This document shows positions 1-12,800 of a stretch of 64,000 nt of DNA, piece by piece. Within the stretch, counting starts at the first letter, position 1; every line of letters starts with the position of its first letter. This DNA is from Mytilisepta virgata (Eukaryota > Mollusca > Bivalvia > Mytilida > Mytilidae). Both the position numbers and the translations under genes were made by a program. The notes beneath the pieces were generated by a model that did not search any database, was not told where the DNA came from, and saw nothing but the letters and a program-made list of their open reading frames with translations. Location of the stretch: the NCBI GenBank assembly GCA_028015205.1, contig CM051521.1:97192513-97256512 (forward strand). The letters run 5' to 3'.

Positions 1-570
1 AGTACTACACCCCCCCCCCCCCCCCTTTCCGCCTGTGTTCAGTAGCTGAGGTAAAAACCGTACACATAACAACAAAACATCTGTGTCAGAGGACTTACGC
101 AATCAGATTCTACCAGATTCGTCATCTACCGCAAACTGTTTATCTGCTGATACTGAATGCAGAATGAGTCTCGAATCTGCCTCTTATCAGTAACAGTAGT
201 GGATGTTAACCCCTTAACTACCTCTGGGTTAACAAAAACACCTACCAAAATCAACTTTTGTTGGTCATTTAATCCAAGTCCTTTAAAGTGAAGGAGCACA
301 TAATCTAGTCAAATTCTGTTTATTCTTCCATTCTGGGATTTTCCTACTTTCTGTGACATTGATATCCTTTCCCCGCCACAAACAGTAGACCGTCTGGCTT
401 ATTCAGCTGATTTTGTAGAATCTTCAGTATCATATCAGTCATAAACATCCGTAACACACCCAAAGGTGTAGAGAAATTAGCAAGCAAAGTTTGAAATACC
501 CCAAAAGTAACAAACCTCTTAAACCCATACCATCTCTGATCAAAACTGATTTCGTAGGACTACATGGTTG
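1..570. other. No gene seen; poly-C tract at the left edge
   Basis: C(16) run at about 10-25. No long open frame, RNA gene or recognised repeat was seen in the rest. Confidence 0.5.
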
Positions 571-582
571 TAATATGAATGA

Positions 583-1560
583 TTAGCAGACTTCACTTTC
601 AAGAACATGGATAACATCAGACTTACAGTATTGACGCATGGACCCATCATCGTGATATAGAGTCGTTGGTATGGGGCCTACTAGAAACTCTAAGACTTTT
701 TCCATTGTAACATCTTCCCATACATTGGTCAGAAAAAGAGCACGGCGAAAGACAAGTTCGGGATTTATATGGGCCTTGACCAATTCTCCTGATCGGCATT
801 TAAGATGACACGCTTCGGTCATGTCTTCAAATGTTTTCAGTTAAGATCTGGTGAGAGGGGCATAGAAATCATGACTTCCTTTTACGTCAAAAGTTTAGTC
901 AACAAATGATTTTTGCCATTGGATGACCCTGATCTACGTATTGCAATGATTTTTGGACATATTTTGTAGCAGCAATATATATATATATATAATATTCAAT
1001 AAACTCTTTGGGAAGCTCCTCTAATATGAATGGCTTAGTACACGATCTTCGTCGCGTATCACAGCTTTCGGACCATTTTCCTCATGTTTGAACTCAAAAT
1101 CAATCGCACTTCATTACATATCCTTCATATTAGAAGCAAAATGTGCTAAAATGTGTCTGTCCGGTAATCATCCATTGAAGCAAAGCGGACTTTTGCCAAG
1201 TCAGACCAACAATACCACCACCCCTCTGGCTTTCTTTGATCAGTGTTTCTCACGCCATTAAATGTGCCGGCAATCTGTCTAACTGAAAAGAATCCCGGAA
1301 AAAAGCAGCCTTGACTTCATGCGGAAAATTTAACATGTACAGGGTGTACGCTGGGGTCCATCTAGCATAGTTTCTTTTCTTAGATACAAAAAAATATGGC
1401 AACATAGAAGACACTGACTTTAAGTGAGGGGTACACCTACCCAATCGCTCAGCCCTGATGTTTACAAGAATGACGTCGACTGCTTTCAAAAACATTTCCA
1501 AAAATTTGAATGTTGGTGACAAGAGTATTTGATCTGCTTTCAAAACTTTTATAATTACAT
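583..1560 (-). pseudogene. Decayed copy of an uncharacterised multi-copy protein family
   Basis: Three segments on the minus strand fall in one order: 1250-1543 (contains NYARWTPAYTLYMLNFPHEV), about 1150-1245 (GGGIVGLTWQKSALLQW after a stop) and 583-822 (contains LEFLVGPIPTTLYHDDGSMR). From memory these resemble consecutive parts of uncharacterised proteins that occur in many copies in bivalves and some other animals, but I cannot name the family. Stops and frame changes separate the segments and the stretch between 830 and 1140 has no open frame, so this copy is broken. It has no visible introns, which suits a mobile or retrocopied origin. No function is proposed. Confidence 0.5.
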
Positions 1561-2029
1561 ATTGACAATATAAACAGTACTAAATGTTTTTGTTAGATGT
1601 TAAACTATTGGAAAAAGCAGAAATTATATTATATATCTGCAATATATCTAAATATTGAAGTTGGAATACAATGAAAACGGTTAAAAATACAAATATTTTT
1701 TGTAATTCGCAAATGCCGTTACAAAAACTGATTTCCGACAATTTAAATGTATATAATTTGATATTTATATGACGATCTTCAACTTTAAAAAAAGAAATAA
1801 ACATATAATGTAAACTGATAAAGAATAGGAATCGACCAAAATATAGTTCTTAATTTTAAAAATTAAAGGCCCTCCATTTTTCCGAATTTAAAAAAAACCT
1901 GCACAATGGGACATCTTTACGACCGGGCAAAGAAATTAATCTAATGTACTCTAAACGATAGAAACCGTTCTAGCCGTGCGTCATGTCGGTTGACTGAAGT
2001 CTTAAATAATTTAGCTAGCACTTATCAGT

Positions 2030-2190
2030 CACGGCTCTATAAATGGTTCTTAGGTAGAAGCGTCATAAATGGTTCTAGGGTAGAAATGTCATAAATGGTT
2101 CTCGGGTAGAACCGTCCAGAATGGTTGTAGGAGAGAACTGTCATAAATGGTTGTAGGAGAGAACTGTCCAGAATGGTTCTAGGCCAGAAT
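2030..2190. repeat. Minisatellite, about 29-bp units (ATGGTTCTAGGGTAGAA)
   Basis: Five to six imperfect copies of AAATGGTTCTAGGGTAGAACYGTC. Related units recur at about 2570-2710, where GTTCTAGAACCGTTCTAGAACC makes small palindromes, and one near 1963. The AT-rich DNA between and around these (1560-3040) shows no gene. Confidence 0.8.
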
Positions 2191-3040
2191 TACCTTTAAG
2201 ATTTACAATTTATTTTATAAAAAGATGATTATTAAGATTTTGAAAAAGTAAACTCATAAAGATCTTGATAATCTTATGTATTAAATTTAGAAACTACCTG
2301 AAATATTGATTACGAAGGTGATATTTTTTTTTAAATTGCAGACTCAATGGAGAATTGCAGTATCTCAAAAAGATAGCTTTCAAAAATCGTAAGAAACTAA
2401 ATATTAAAATTCTTTACATTAGTAAAAACATCATTGTGAGCGAATTTTATCTTTTTTTTTACTCTATAAAATATTTCGGTATGCTAAAAGTTGATTTAAA
2501 AATTATGATAACACATTGATTATTTTATTTCTTAATTTTTATTTTCAAAATTCGTAAACTATCGCCTTGGTCATAAATGCTTCTAGGGTAGAACTGTCAT
2601 AAATAGTTCTAGGTCAGGACACACCCTGTCATAAACTGTTCTAAAGTTGTCAGGATGTCAGTTCTAGAACCGTTCTAGAACCGTTCTTCTGACAGTTTAG
2701 GACAGTTCTAAAGATAGGTTTGAACTGAGCCCAACTGTAGATCATCTTTGTATGAAAGCTTGAAATCCTAACTTTAACAAATTTCGAAAATAAGACGGAT
2801 TACTAAAAGATTTTCAGAAACATTCTATTCGCTTTACATAATAATGTCGCCATAGATTGTCGAAATTGTTGCGAAATACTGTCTCTTTCTGTATTTTATG
2901 AGTGCTTGTGCGTTGATTTTTTTTCTGTCCTGTATTACTATCTTTTGTTTGATGTGTGTGTTTATTATTTTGGTTTTATTTTTTTCTCTTTTTTCTTAAA
3001 TTGTTTTAATTCTTTTTTGCCAATATTTAAGCAATTATAA

Positions 3041-3670
3041 CCAGTATTTAGCAAAATTAAAAAAAATAGAAATATTAAGGGTTCATTCCTTGTATTGCAC
3101 TTGGTAAATCTCTTTGGCTTCCTATTTCGGTATTTTTGGTTGAGTACTTCTTGTTTAATATAAGTTTGGTTTTTGGTCTTCCAAATGTTTCGGTTTTAAT
3201 GCTGCTGATGAGAGGTAACTCCTTGAAATTCGTTGTATACAGCATAGTATAAATTTACAATATCTAATATCAGTATCTTTGGATTCATATTTTGAAACTC
3301 CTGGGATGATGCCTCTGCTTGTGGACCCTAGGTCCCCGAGGGTATTCGCCAACCCAGTCGTCAGACTTGTCTGAAATGATTATTCATTGATTTGTTACAG
3401 AAATTACCAGTATTTAGCAAAATTCAAAAATAATAGAAATACTAAGGGTTCATTCCTTGTATTGCACATGGTAGATCTCCTTATCTGAAATTTGGCTTCC
3501 TATTTCGGTATTTTTGGTTGAGTGCTTCTTGTTTAATATAAGTTTGGTTTTTTGTCTTCCAAATGTTTCGGTTTTAATTAATGCTGCTGATGAGAGGTAA
3601 CTCCTTGAAATGTGTCGTATACAGCATAGTATAAATTTACAATATATAATATTAGTATCTTTGGATTGTT
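3041..3670 (+). repeat. Direct duplication of a dispersed repeat, copies about 365 bp apart
   Basis: About 240 bp from 3041 (ACCAGTATTTAGCAAAATT) is repeated from about 3408 with few differences, both containing TTCGGTATTTTTGGTTGAGT and GCTGCTGATGAGAGGTAACTC. The first copy continues to 3400 with GTCCCCGAGGGTATTCGCCA, a segment I associate with a very common bivalve dispersed repeat; the second ends sooner. A related, more diverged pair is at 5820-5940 and 6110-6180. Confidence 0.8.
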
Positions 3671-4539
3671 ATTTTTTAAGCACTTGTAAAACATTCTGTG
3701 GTACAAATTTTGACTTACATGATATACAGATTTCCACAAATAATGTCCCAATTTCAGTAAGTAGGACTAGCTCATACTATAAGATGATTACAAAATATTC
3801 ACTGAAGCAATAAGCTGATTGGAGTGAGGGGGTGAAAAAGGAGGGAGGGGTGAAAAAGACTAAAATCCAAAGACAAGACAACAATTGGAGAACACCAACA
3901 CAAAGTACATATATTCAGACATATATACTACTTAAAGAATTAAAATAAAAAGCAAGTCAATAAACTACATGAACAAGGTAAAACAAGAAATAACTCGCAA
4001 TGTTAACCAGCAAGCGACATTCGGCAATGGTAAAGGCTGTTTTACTCAATTAATGACAGCCATTACACGTCGGGTGAAGTTCAAATCAAATGAGTGTCAA
4101 TTTCTGTAGTAAGATAAGGAAGCTGGCATATAATTTTTGAGATAAAATCTCCTTAGCAGACATTATATTCTTATAAGGAAGCTTTATTAAATTACCTTGA
4201 CAGAAAACTGGATAACTTTTTTCATCATTGTCTGAACGTTTCCCGTTTGACCGGACTTTTCCCGTTTAAAATCCGGTTAAAAATTACATATGTCTGAAAG
4301 CTTACGGAAACTGTATTATCAACATGTATATTAAAAAAAAATCATAAAGGCAGATTCAGACGTTTTTTCTCAAGAATATGACGTTAAATGATCTATATTG
4401 GAGGAACACCGAGACGAGCAGTACATGGGTTCTGAAACAGTGTTGTCGGGAATTCAACAAAATATACCGAAAATTCCAAAATAACATAATATTCAACTAG
4501 TAGGAACTGTTTTAGTTGATTAAAACAGATCCCCCTCGT

Positions 4540-4925
4540 ACATGTCAAGGTCAAATGCTGATCATGATTAAACGCAACACACTGTCTCATCAAGATACAT
4601 ACCAATTATCATGAGTCTAACTCAAAGGGCAAAATTTAAACCTTCGGTTTAAAGGTGTCAAAGTCAAATGTTGATCATGATGATACGCAACACACCGTCT
4701 CATCAAGATATGTACAGCTCCATACCAATTATCAAGAGTCCTACTCAGAAGACAAAAAAAAGTTATAGCCCAGACAAGTGTATTGTCCAACAAAACATTA
4801 TTTGACCTTGAGATCAAAGGTCAAAGTCAAATGTTGATTGTGATGATACCCGACACACCGCCTCATCACAATACATTTACATACCAGATATCATGAATCT
4901 ATCTCAAAGGGCAAAACAGTTATGG
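4540..4925 (-). repeat. Three diverged tandem copies of a dispersed repeat
   Basis: Blocks around GGTCAAATGTTGATCATGAT recur near 4552, 4667 and 4828, each followed by CRCAACACACCGTCTCATCA and a TCAAAGGGCAAAA-type end. The short minus-strand open frames at 4.4-4.8 kb fall in these copies and are not genes. Confidence 0.75.
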
Positions 4926-6265
4926 TCCGGTTACGGTTGTATGAGAAGAATAAGAAGAAAAGGGAGAACATTAAACACTACTAAAATAATACGTCTCCCT
5001 CCTGCAAATTGGAAGAATAAAATAAACAATAAGAACAAAAGAGACAACGAGTAAAAATGAAGGAACCCCCTACCCCTTTCACAAACAAAAATCTTACCAC
5101 CACAATTCTCGAAGATGTGGCGTCATTGCTTGACATTCTATATTCATTAAATTAGAAGTACATTTTTTGAGAAACGGGGGCCTGGTTTGAGACCGAAACA
5201 AGCATAGAATTTGGAGGGGTTATATGTATATTATGTTAGTGATGAAGAAGGGAGACAAACAAACTGGCCCCCAATAACTGTACATGAGAAAAAAATAGAT
5301 AAGATGAAAAAGTGTCGTACTTAGAATGTATGTTATAATTAATGAACAGCTAGCTCGAAGTACTGACTGGGTGAAAAAGACCACTTGCTTCTAGACAAGA
5401 CTATCAGCTATAGAACTTTGAAATTCACACACGAATATTTACAGAAACAATGACTAGTGCAAGAACGCGTACATCAACAGACATTAGGAGTTTTATTATC
5501 AGAGTGCAATCGTTAATTGCTTATTTCTTGCTCAAGAAATCTGAAAAGAAAAAAATACATTTACATGTTTGTATATTACAAATAAACAGGAAACGACATA
5601 ATTTACAGAACTAAAACCTCGGCTGTAAAATATAATCTTTCTGTACACCTACAAATTTACCCTGTTATAACAGTTTCCGGGCATAAAAAGCAGCTATTTT
5701 ATATACATACATGTAGAAATATCCAAAGGCCATGTGGTAATTCGTTCATAACAGGTATTGAAAATGCGACGTATATAAAAACAATACAAACAATCATTAT
5801 ATTCAGATTATTTCTATAATCGACGAATTGTGCACATATTTTTCATCGAAATTGGTATCATAGGATGTATTTAGCACTGAGTCGATACAGCTGCTGGTTG
5901 ATTCCAAGTCCCCGCAGCTCAGTTGCTAGTATTTTGATACTATCCCGAAATTATACTTACAATTTCCGGTTACAAAAATGTAAAAATTTCGAAGGAGTAT
6001 CTCCCTTTTGCATATATCCGTACTTAAGATAGTTTTGGCTTTACCCCTTTTGGCCATTTCGGCGTTTTTCAATTTGCCCTTCAACTGTTTGGATTATACT
6101 TTTGGTTTTCAACATTTTAGGGATGAGTCGTAAATCGACGAAATGTGCACATCTTGTGCATCAAAATTGGTATCAAAGAATGTATTATACTATTAATTTA
6201 TCTAGTTATTTTTACTTTTCCTATAAAGTCATTTGATAGTTATCTGAAAACTATTTACGACTTCA
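4926..6265. other. Intergenic; no gene seen, bivalve-type dispersed repeat fragments
   Basis: Holds GTAAATCGACGAAATGTGCAC-type fragments at about 5818-5945 and 6110-6180, apparently the same family as at 3.0-3.7 kb. Nothing else is recognised. Confidence 0.5.
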
Positions 6266-6359
6266 TTGTGTTTCTTGAGTTTGGGAAAAAAATCTGATAT
6301 TCCGTTGTTTTTTGTTTTGTTTTGTTTTGGTTTGGTTTTTTATGTTTTAGGCGATTTTC

Positions 6360-6440
6360 AGTGCAATGGGCGATTTCATGGCAGCCAGATTTTATTGGTG
6401 GGAAGCAAAAGAACCATGGCCTTCTCTCAATCTTTGTCGG
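6360..6440 (+). repeat. Fragment related to the SINE central domain seen at 60.8 kb
   Basis: GCAGCCAGATTTTATTGGTGGGAAGC at 6380-6405 resembles GCGTCCAGTTTTTATTGGTGGAGGAAGC at 60824-60851. The overlapping 139-aa open frame (6266-6685) runs through this repeat and shows no domain. Confidence 0.5.
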
Positions 6441-6679
6441 TTAAGATTTGGATTCGAAGTCATTACCCAAGTGTTTACACATTATATATAATGATCATTA
6501 TCAGTTTAGTAGAACAAGCTACCTGCAGTACACTGTCAGATTCTAAGATTAGAACATTGGTTTGTTACTATGCAGTCAATAGTATAGTGTTAAACTTTAA
6601 CACCATAAACGACAGGGTTCATGTACTTACTAAAGCAAGCATGAATAACAAGGAAAAATCAATATCAGAATTTATAAAT

Positions 6680-8100
6680 TTATAATTTAAGCTTGTGACC
6701 TGAACTCCTCTTCCATTCTTTAATTTATGTATTCCCTTTCTTTACAGTATTGTCATACACCATATTTGGACTTGTAAAAAGATCTTAGAAATTTTATTTT
6801 CAAAACTTGGGGCCCACATCGGCTAAATTTCGAACATCAGAAATTTAAGCTTATGATCTTTAATTTTTTTTCATTGGATTTAGCGATTTAATTTCTTTAT
6901 ATAATGATTGCATAACATATGTAAATGGGTAAAATGATTTTAGATTTTTGACTTGGTAAATGTCTCAACCATTTGTGAGGGGGTGCAAGGATCACTGTCG
7001 ATTACAACATTAGTTTTCTAGTGCATCTTATTTCTATACAATATTGTCATACACCATTTGTAGATGTGCAATAAAGTTTTAGAAATTAATTTTGAAAACT
7101 TGGGACCCACAGGGGTCAAACATAGAAATAATGAATTTAAGTTTGTGTATTGCTTTCTAATTTTTCAGTTATTAAAGTATTGTCAAATACCATATTTAGA
7201 CTCAGATTAAGATTTTAGAATTTAATTTTCAAAAGTTGGGGCATACGGGGTCGAATTTCAGAAAAGGTGAATTTAAGCTTGTGATCTAATCACCTTTTTT
7301 TCGAAAAAAGTTCTGGGATATTACAACTGTCTCCGCCCATTCGTTGCACTTTCTTATTACAGCAACTCCTCCGTCACTTTCAGGTTTAGGGATTTGATAA
7401 GCTGCATATGTACTTTCTGTAGATGCGCAAGTTTTTAGACTTTTGATTTTCCAAAGTTTAGGACACGTGGGTTTAATTTCCGAAATTGTGAAATTAGATG
7501 TAAGATTGTGACGTAATCTCTTTCATTTTGCAAGTTATGCATTTTATTTCTATATATTATTGTTATACACCACATGGAGATGCGTAATTGGGTTTAAGAA
7601 TTTTGATTTTCCAAACTTGGGGCCCACAGGTGTCGAACTTCGAAAATTGTGAATTTAAGCTTGTGATCTAAACTCCGTTTTAATTTTTCAGTTTTATGTG
7701 GACCATATGTAGAACTAAGTGCTGTCGAATAACTACAAGACCATAGCAAACCTGATAAAAGACTGTGATCGTATTCGGCAAGAAATTATCTGAAAATATT
7801 TTTGAATGTAATATTTCTTGCCTTACTTTGATAGTATATCGTAAGCCTTTTGGATGGCCGTAAATTTTGTAATCGAAAGATTTTATTCATGTTGCACTTT
7901 AATACACTATTCATTTATTCGTGTAGATGCATAATAATTTTTCAAATCTTAGGGCCCACTGGGTTTATTGATTTAATTTTCTGAATCGAATGATTGTATA
8001 CTATTTATAAACGGGCATTAAGTTTTATATTTCGGGCTTTGGGCAAGTGCTTCCACTACTTGTTAGGTGTTCAGGGATCATTATGGTTCCGACAATAGTT
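6680..8100 (+). repeat. Strongly diverged tandem repeat, six or seven copies of about 150-330 bp spacing
   Basis: A block of the form TTTTCAAAACTTGGGGCCCAC..GTCGAATTTCRRAAA..GTGAATTTAAGCTTGTGATCT recurs near 6800, 7095, 7225, 7445, 7605 and 7945, with TTGTCATACACCAT blocks between. Too diverged and AT-rich to code. The following 8.1-9.65 kb is AT-rich intergenic DNA without a recognisable gene. Confidence 0.65.
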
Positions 8101-9659
8101 TTCTAGTTCTAAGATATCTTAATCATGGTTAATAGCTAATTTTTCCTAGGTTTAAGTTCATTTGATCTTCGTTTTGGTTTAAAGTTTTTTAACTACAAGA
8201 TCTGTTGATTTCTGTTCAGTGACTTTGACCACTATCAAGACTCGAAAAATAAATATTACAAACAGTAATCATTCTTATAAAGTTTGCCAATTTATTATAT
8301 GTTCTTTTCCTGTTCATACCTTTTAATTTTGATATTTAAAGATGGTTATGCAAATTTTAGGAAGCAAGACAATAATAACCATTGTTGTTTCCATGTATGT
8401 TTCACATCTAGACAACAATATAAAGTTGGAATACCTATTTTCCTGCTGGTACCTCACAGATACAAACATGGTGTACACAAACTGGTACTTTATCCCCACA
8501 ACTACAGTCATAACTGGTATTACAAAATCCTCTTCTCTGATTTTCTCTTTAAAAAAAATAATTTCCATTTACAAAATTCTTCGTTATCTTCCGTTTTTTA
8601 TCCTTTCCCCTCGTGAATTATAACTTTTCTAGATATGCGCTTTGTATAAAACGCAAGAAATTTGGGCATCTCAATTTATTATTATAAATATTTTTATATT
8701 ATCATATAGATGTTGGTAAACTGTTTGTTCCCGAGGATATCATCTCCCCTCTGTGGTCGCTTCTTCGTCTATGACTTAATTTTTAGATATAATTGTGTTG
8801 AAATATTCGGTTGATAAGTTTCGAAGTTCTGTTAAAATTATGGTTTAAACTCCCTCGCGCAAAGTTGGCCTTACCTACTGTTTGACTAAAGAGTGCATGG
8901 TTGTCTTGCTCATAATGTTTTGATGTTTATTTTGTTTGGCTTTCTAAAGTTTTGGTCACGAGCGTACCACTGATGAAGATTAATCGGACGAACATATTAA
9001 AAAAATATTTTGGATCTACAAATTTGACATTTCAGCTTTTAAAACTTAAATTTTCGACTTTAGAATCTGGAAATTTTTAATTCTGGCTTGTTTTCTTTTT
9101 ATTTTATTGTCTTTTATAATATATCCCGTTTTCATATTAATAAACTGTAACAGTAATTGTTATTTTAACAATTTATTAACATTATTTTGGCTATTCTTAA
9201 CGTAGCTTGGCTTTTTCCTTTTATATTATTGTGTTTTATAATATATCCAATTTTCGTATGTATAAAGTCTAAATTTTAAGATTCTAAAAATGAATTCTAT
9301 TTTAAAGTCGGAATATTTGATTTCCAAAAGTCGAAATTTCTGATTTCCGTATCAGAGTTTAATTTTCTGTTGGAAGTGAAGAAATATCTATATAGGTGTC
9401 AATGTAAAGTGAGAATACTTAAGGTGTGATTCAAATGGTCAGAGAAACCTCGGATAAAATACAAAACAGACAACACAAAAGCACGAAAACCTTTTCAAGA
9501 ATATGATACAGTACGTTACCTCTCTAAAGTTAGCACCTCATCTGAAAATAAATCAGTAAATATCAATATTTAAGCAGTTGATGTTAGATGAAAATAGCGA
9601 GAAGATATTCTGTATATATTTTCTTTATTCTTATAAATCAGCAGCCATTTTTTCATTCA

Positions 9660-9835
9660 TGGTCAAGTTTAGGACCACCCTTAGACACATATTTGGATGT
9701 CATATGTTTAGGACGAAATCTAAGATGTATGCCAACTCAAGACATGTTCGATAAACCGACATAAGACTATTAAGATGTGTCCATATGGTCTTAGGACGTC
9801 TTAGTCCTAAGACAGCTTCGTTAAACAGGCCCCAG
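9660..9835. mobile_element. MITE-like fragment with palindromic TTAGGAC motifs
   Basis: Several TTAGGAC/GTCCTAA motifs, including GTCTTAGGAC-GTCTTA-GTCCTAAGAC (10-bp arms) at 9788-9813, followed by CTTCGTTAAACAGGCCCC. The form resembles termini of small non-autonomous DNA transposons, but no clean opposite end was found. Confidence 0.4.
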
Positions 9836-10949
9836 GTTCTTTTATTCTTATATACAATGTAATTTATTACGTATCTGTGAAATGGATCTTAAATATTTTT
9901 TTGAAAAAGTCGAGAGAGAGAGAGAGACTCGGAAGTGTATGTATCTGTGCAGTCATAGTAATAGCGTTGATTGATCAATCGCTACCAAGAGTTAAGAACC
10001 TTCTATTCTAAATTTGTCCTCAATAAAATACTTATATAATTTGTATTTTATTATTACATGTAGTAAATATTCTAGTTATTATAAAGTTAATGTAAATCTG
10101 AAAGTATTATTTAAACCTCATTCGGCCAAAACTAATTCCACCTGAAAAATTTGACCTGCAACTTCTTATGATGTAACTACATTTGTATATAAAATAATAA
10201 AATCAATAAATGTCATAATTATTCATGAAAAAAATTTGACTGGAATAAAATTCTAACTGAATCTTGAACTTCTTAAAATTATCTAACCAAAACTAAGATA
10301 ACAAATATCAACATGCAAGTCATTTTGACCCCAATTCCGGCTTCCAATTATGTCTTATCATTATCACCATGTCCAATGCCACATGCGCGACTTGGGCGGC
10401 CATAAAGAGATGTTGTTATTTGCTTGCAGATTTCTTCAAAACACTGCGGGTATATACGACGTGGCTCAAGCCATTATGCATGCGCAAACTGTCAAACACT
10501 TCGACACTTTCTTGAAGGGTTGTCAAAATTCGAAAGCACCGCTTTTTTTCTCTTTTTCTTTTTTTTTGGAAGATTACGTCTTACCTTTAGCAATTTATTT
10601 GTATCTTTGTTGTTATATTGTGTGTCTAACAGGACTATTACCCAATTATAATCATGAAAGCGACAAAATATGCTAATGTTGTTTTTTTTAACCAAAATTT
10701 ACTGTGGATTATGGGGACATAGATTCTGTGTAGCAAGGGGATAGGGATAAATTTTATAAAAATGGTTAAACATACGGTTTTGGGTGTAATTTTTACCACC
10801 TTACCATTTCACTTATTTTGACATTTAGATCTGCTCTTTAACAGTTTTATGATGTTGTTTCGTCTTTTAAAAGGTTTTTCCTTGGGAAACTTATTGTCAC
10901 CGTCGTCGGAAAAGCAGCGGAAGAAACTGTTGCCGGAATGAATGTTGGG

Positions 10950-12115
10950 GATGCAGTAGTATGTCTCCAGGTTCACCAATGCCATCTCATAACTCTCCCC
11001 TTCTTTCAGTTGCAGTGGTGGATTGAATCGATTCAGGGTCCGGCTATCGTTAACGGATACAATGAACTAAAACTTCTGTTTAGAGTCCGTATACTCGCCG
11101 ATCCGCTGCAACAGTCTGTTGTCCATTTAATTAGATTAGAATAAAACGTTCATCTTCTGGCCGTCGGATTCAAACTGCTGAACAGAGTCGGAGATCACGG
11201 ATGCGAAGGCCTCGGTGTAGGCTGGAACTTTGCGTTCGAATTCGACTCGGATCTACGGTCGACTCTTTCAAACGTTTGTACTGATGGCTTTCGTCGATGA
11301 TAAATAGGGGGTATAGATCGATAAAGTCATAGGGTTGAGGCCGCTGATGCAGAGCAGATTTTCTATATTTTAGAACTTTTTTGCGGAAATATGCAGCTTT
11401 CTTGAACACTCTAGCGACTTTGTGAGTAAAACCGACATTAAAGTCCACGGCGGGGTGGCGTTCTTCGTTGAGAGTGACGCAGATGCTACGCAATCGGTAG
11501 TGATCGAACACGGCCGCGTTGTGGGTCTGGTCATTGATTTTGTTTGGAAGGCAACGATGATGTATCTGGTCTATTCTCTCCCACTATTGGCAACCAGACG
11601 CCAGTTGAACTGTGTGTTTTGTGTGACATCCATGGAATCGCACTGGCTCATGAGAAATTCACAGTCGGACTTGGTTGTTCTTATACATTGCATTTGTTTT
11701 TCATCTGATGGATTGGTGTGGGGAACGAACCAAGAGATCTTACTCATGTTGATTTTTGCCACGTCGTTTAAAGCGCCTGCGGAACTGCATGCATGGACAT
11801 CTGAATCACGAACGTATGACAGTTAGTGTTTACATCTGTACATTATCTTGTCGTAGTCGTCCGCAAAGCCAGAAATGTGTTTCGGGGGAATTATAAAACG
11901 ACACCTTACTTGGTGATGATGTACTTATGCCGATCTGCAAAGCCGGAGTTCTCAGCATGTGCGTCGGTAGATGAGTCTTTATACCACCGTTGGTTGAGAC
12001 CTTGCGATTTGGAAAAGGTTGGCATTCCAAACATGGTGGTGGCAACACCCGGATCGTTGATGTCCTCGATCTGTTGTCCGGAGAGCCTATAGATGATGGT
12101 TCTAAACAGATACAT
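10950..12115 (-). pseudogene. Broken Polinton-type major capsid protein (double jelly-roll)
   Basis: Pieces at 11906-12115 (RLSGQQIEDINDPGV), 11571-11762 (QFNWRLVANSGRE) and 11170-11511 (SICVTLNEERHPAVDFNV, then LYPLFIID), followed by a SDSVQQFESDG segment near 11180, occur in the order I recall for the C-terminal part of Polinton capsid proteins. At least three frame changes, stops and an internal gap break it. It abuts the polymerase remains, whereas in intact elements other genes usually lie between, which points to internal deletion. Plus-strand open frames here are shadows. Confidence 0.6.
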
Positions 12116-12119
12116 GATC

Positions 12120-12800
12120 CTGTTGTGATTCTCCTGTCACTGTACCTTTCTTGTTCAACCCTGCCTCAATGCCGGAAGGATGGGTGCTTGGGAAGTTGGA
12201 GGTGTCGAACCACTGCCCTTGTCGTTCATGTCATGTAGATCTCTCCAAATTGCAGATGATGCTGTCGGTGTAAGTGTGGCAGATGGTCGCCTTGTCTTGG
12301 TAAGTCGGCTTCAGGTACTTGTAGAATAGTCGGTTGAGAATCCTAAACCACAGATAGATCGGTTTGTCGAATGTGGTCTTGCTTTTTCGCATGTGCACTC
12401 ATGACGGTCCTCCTTTACAAGTTGCGTTTGGCCACGAGTTTCAGTGCCTGCTTCTTGTTGTCTAGCCTGACTTCCAAAATCTTTCTGATGTTTTTCATTG
12501 TCTTGCAGAACTGAGTTGAACTGTGAATGGCCATGTGGAGTTGTTTGGCCTCATCTCTGCTCATACGGCGCGTCATGCGATCCGCCAGGTACTTATCTTT
12601 GTGTTAGATGTAGTGGTCGAGCCCTCTGCACACGATCCCGATCTCATCGGGTGCGCGTTCTTCATGTCAATGTCGTACATGGTGTGTCGTCGGCTCATGT
12701 TCCGAATGCCGAGTTTCTCCGCGGCCAATACCTCCCAAACCTGTTCCTCTGGTAGTACCTCATCAATTTTTCCAAGATTTTCCTCTCACCAAAGTCCCAC
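12120..12800 (-). pseudogene. Broken Polinton-type DNA polymerase B (C-terminal part)
   Basis: Minus-strand pieces in shifting frames follow the order of the C-terminal half of Polinton polymerases. The clearest are near 12380-12240, with a FDKPIY-like stretch and a YTDS sequence at the place of polymerase motif C (usual DTDS, here altered), then QWFDTSNFPSTHP at about 12230-12180. Upstream pieces at 12.4-12.75 kb (for example NIRKILEVRLDNKKQALKL) fit less surely. At least four frame changes and several stops mean no product can be made. Confidence 0.65.

Noticed and set aside
6266..6685. 139-codon open frame on the plus strand
   Set aside because: It crosses a SINE-domain fragment, starts in T-rich low-complexity DNA and shows no domain.
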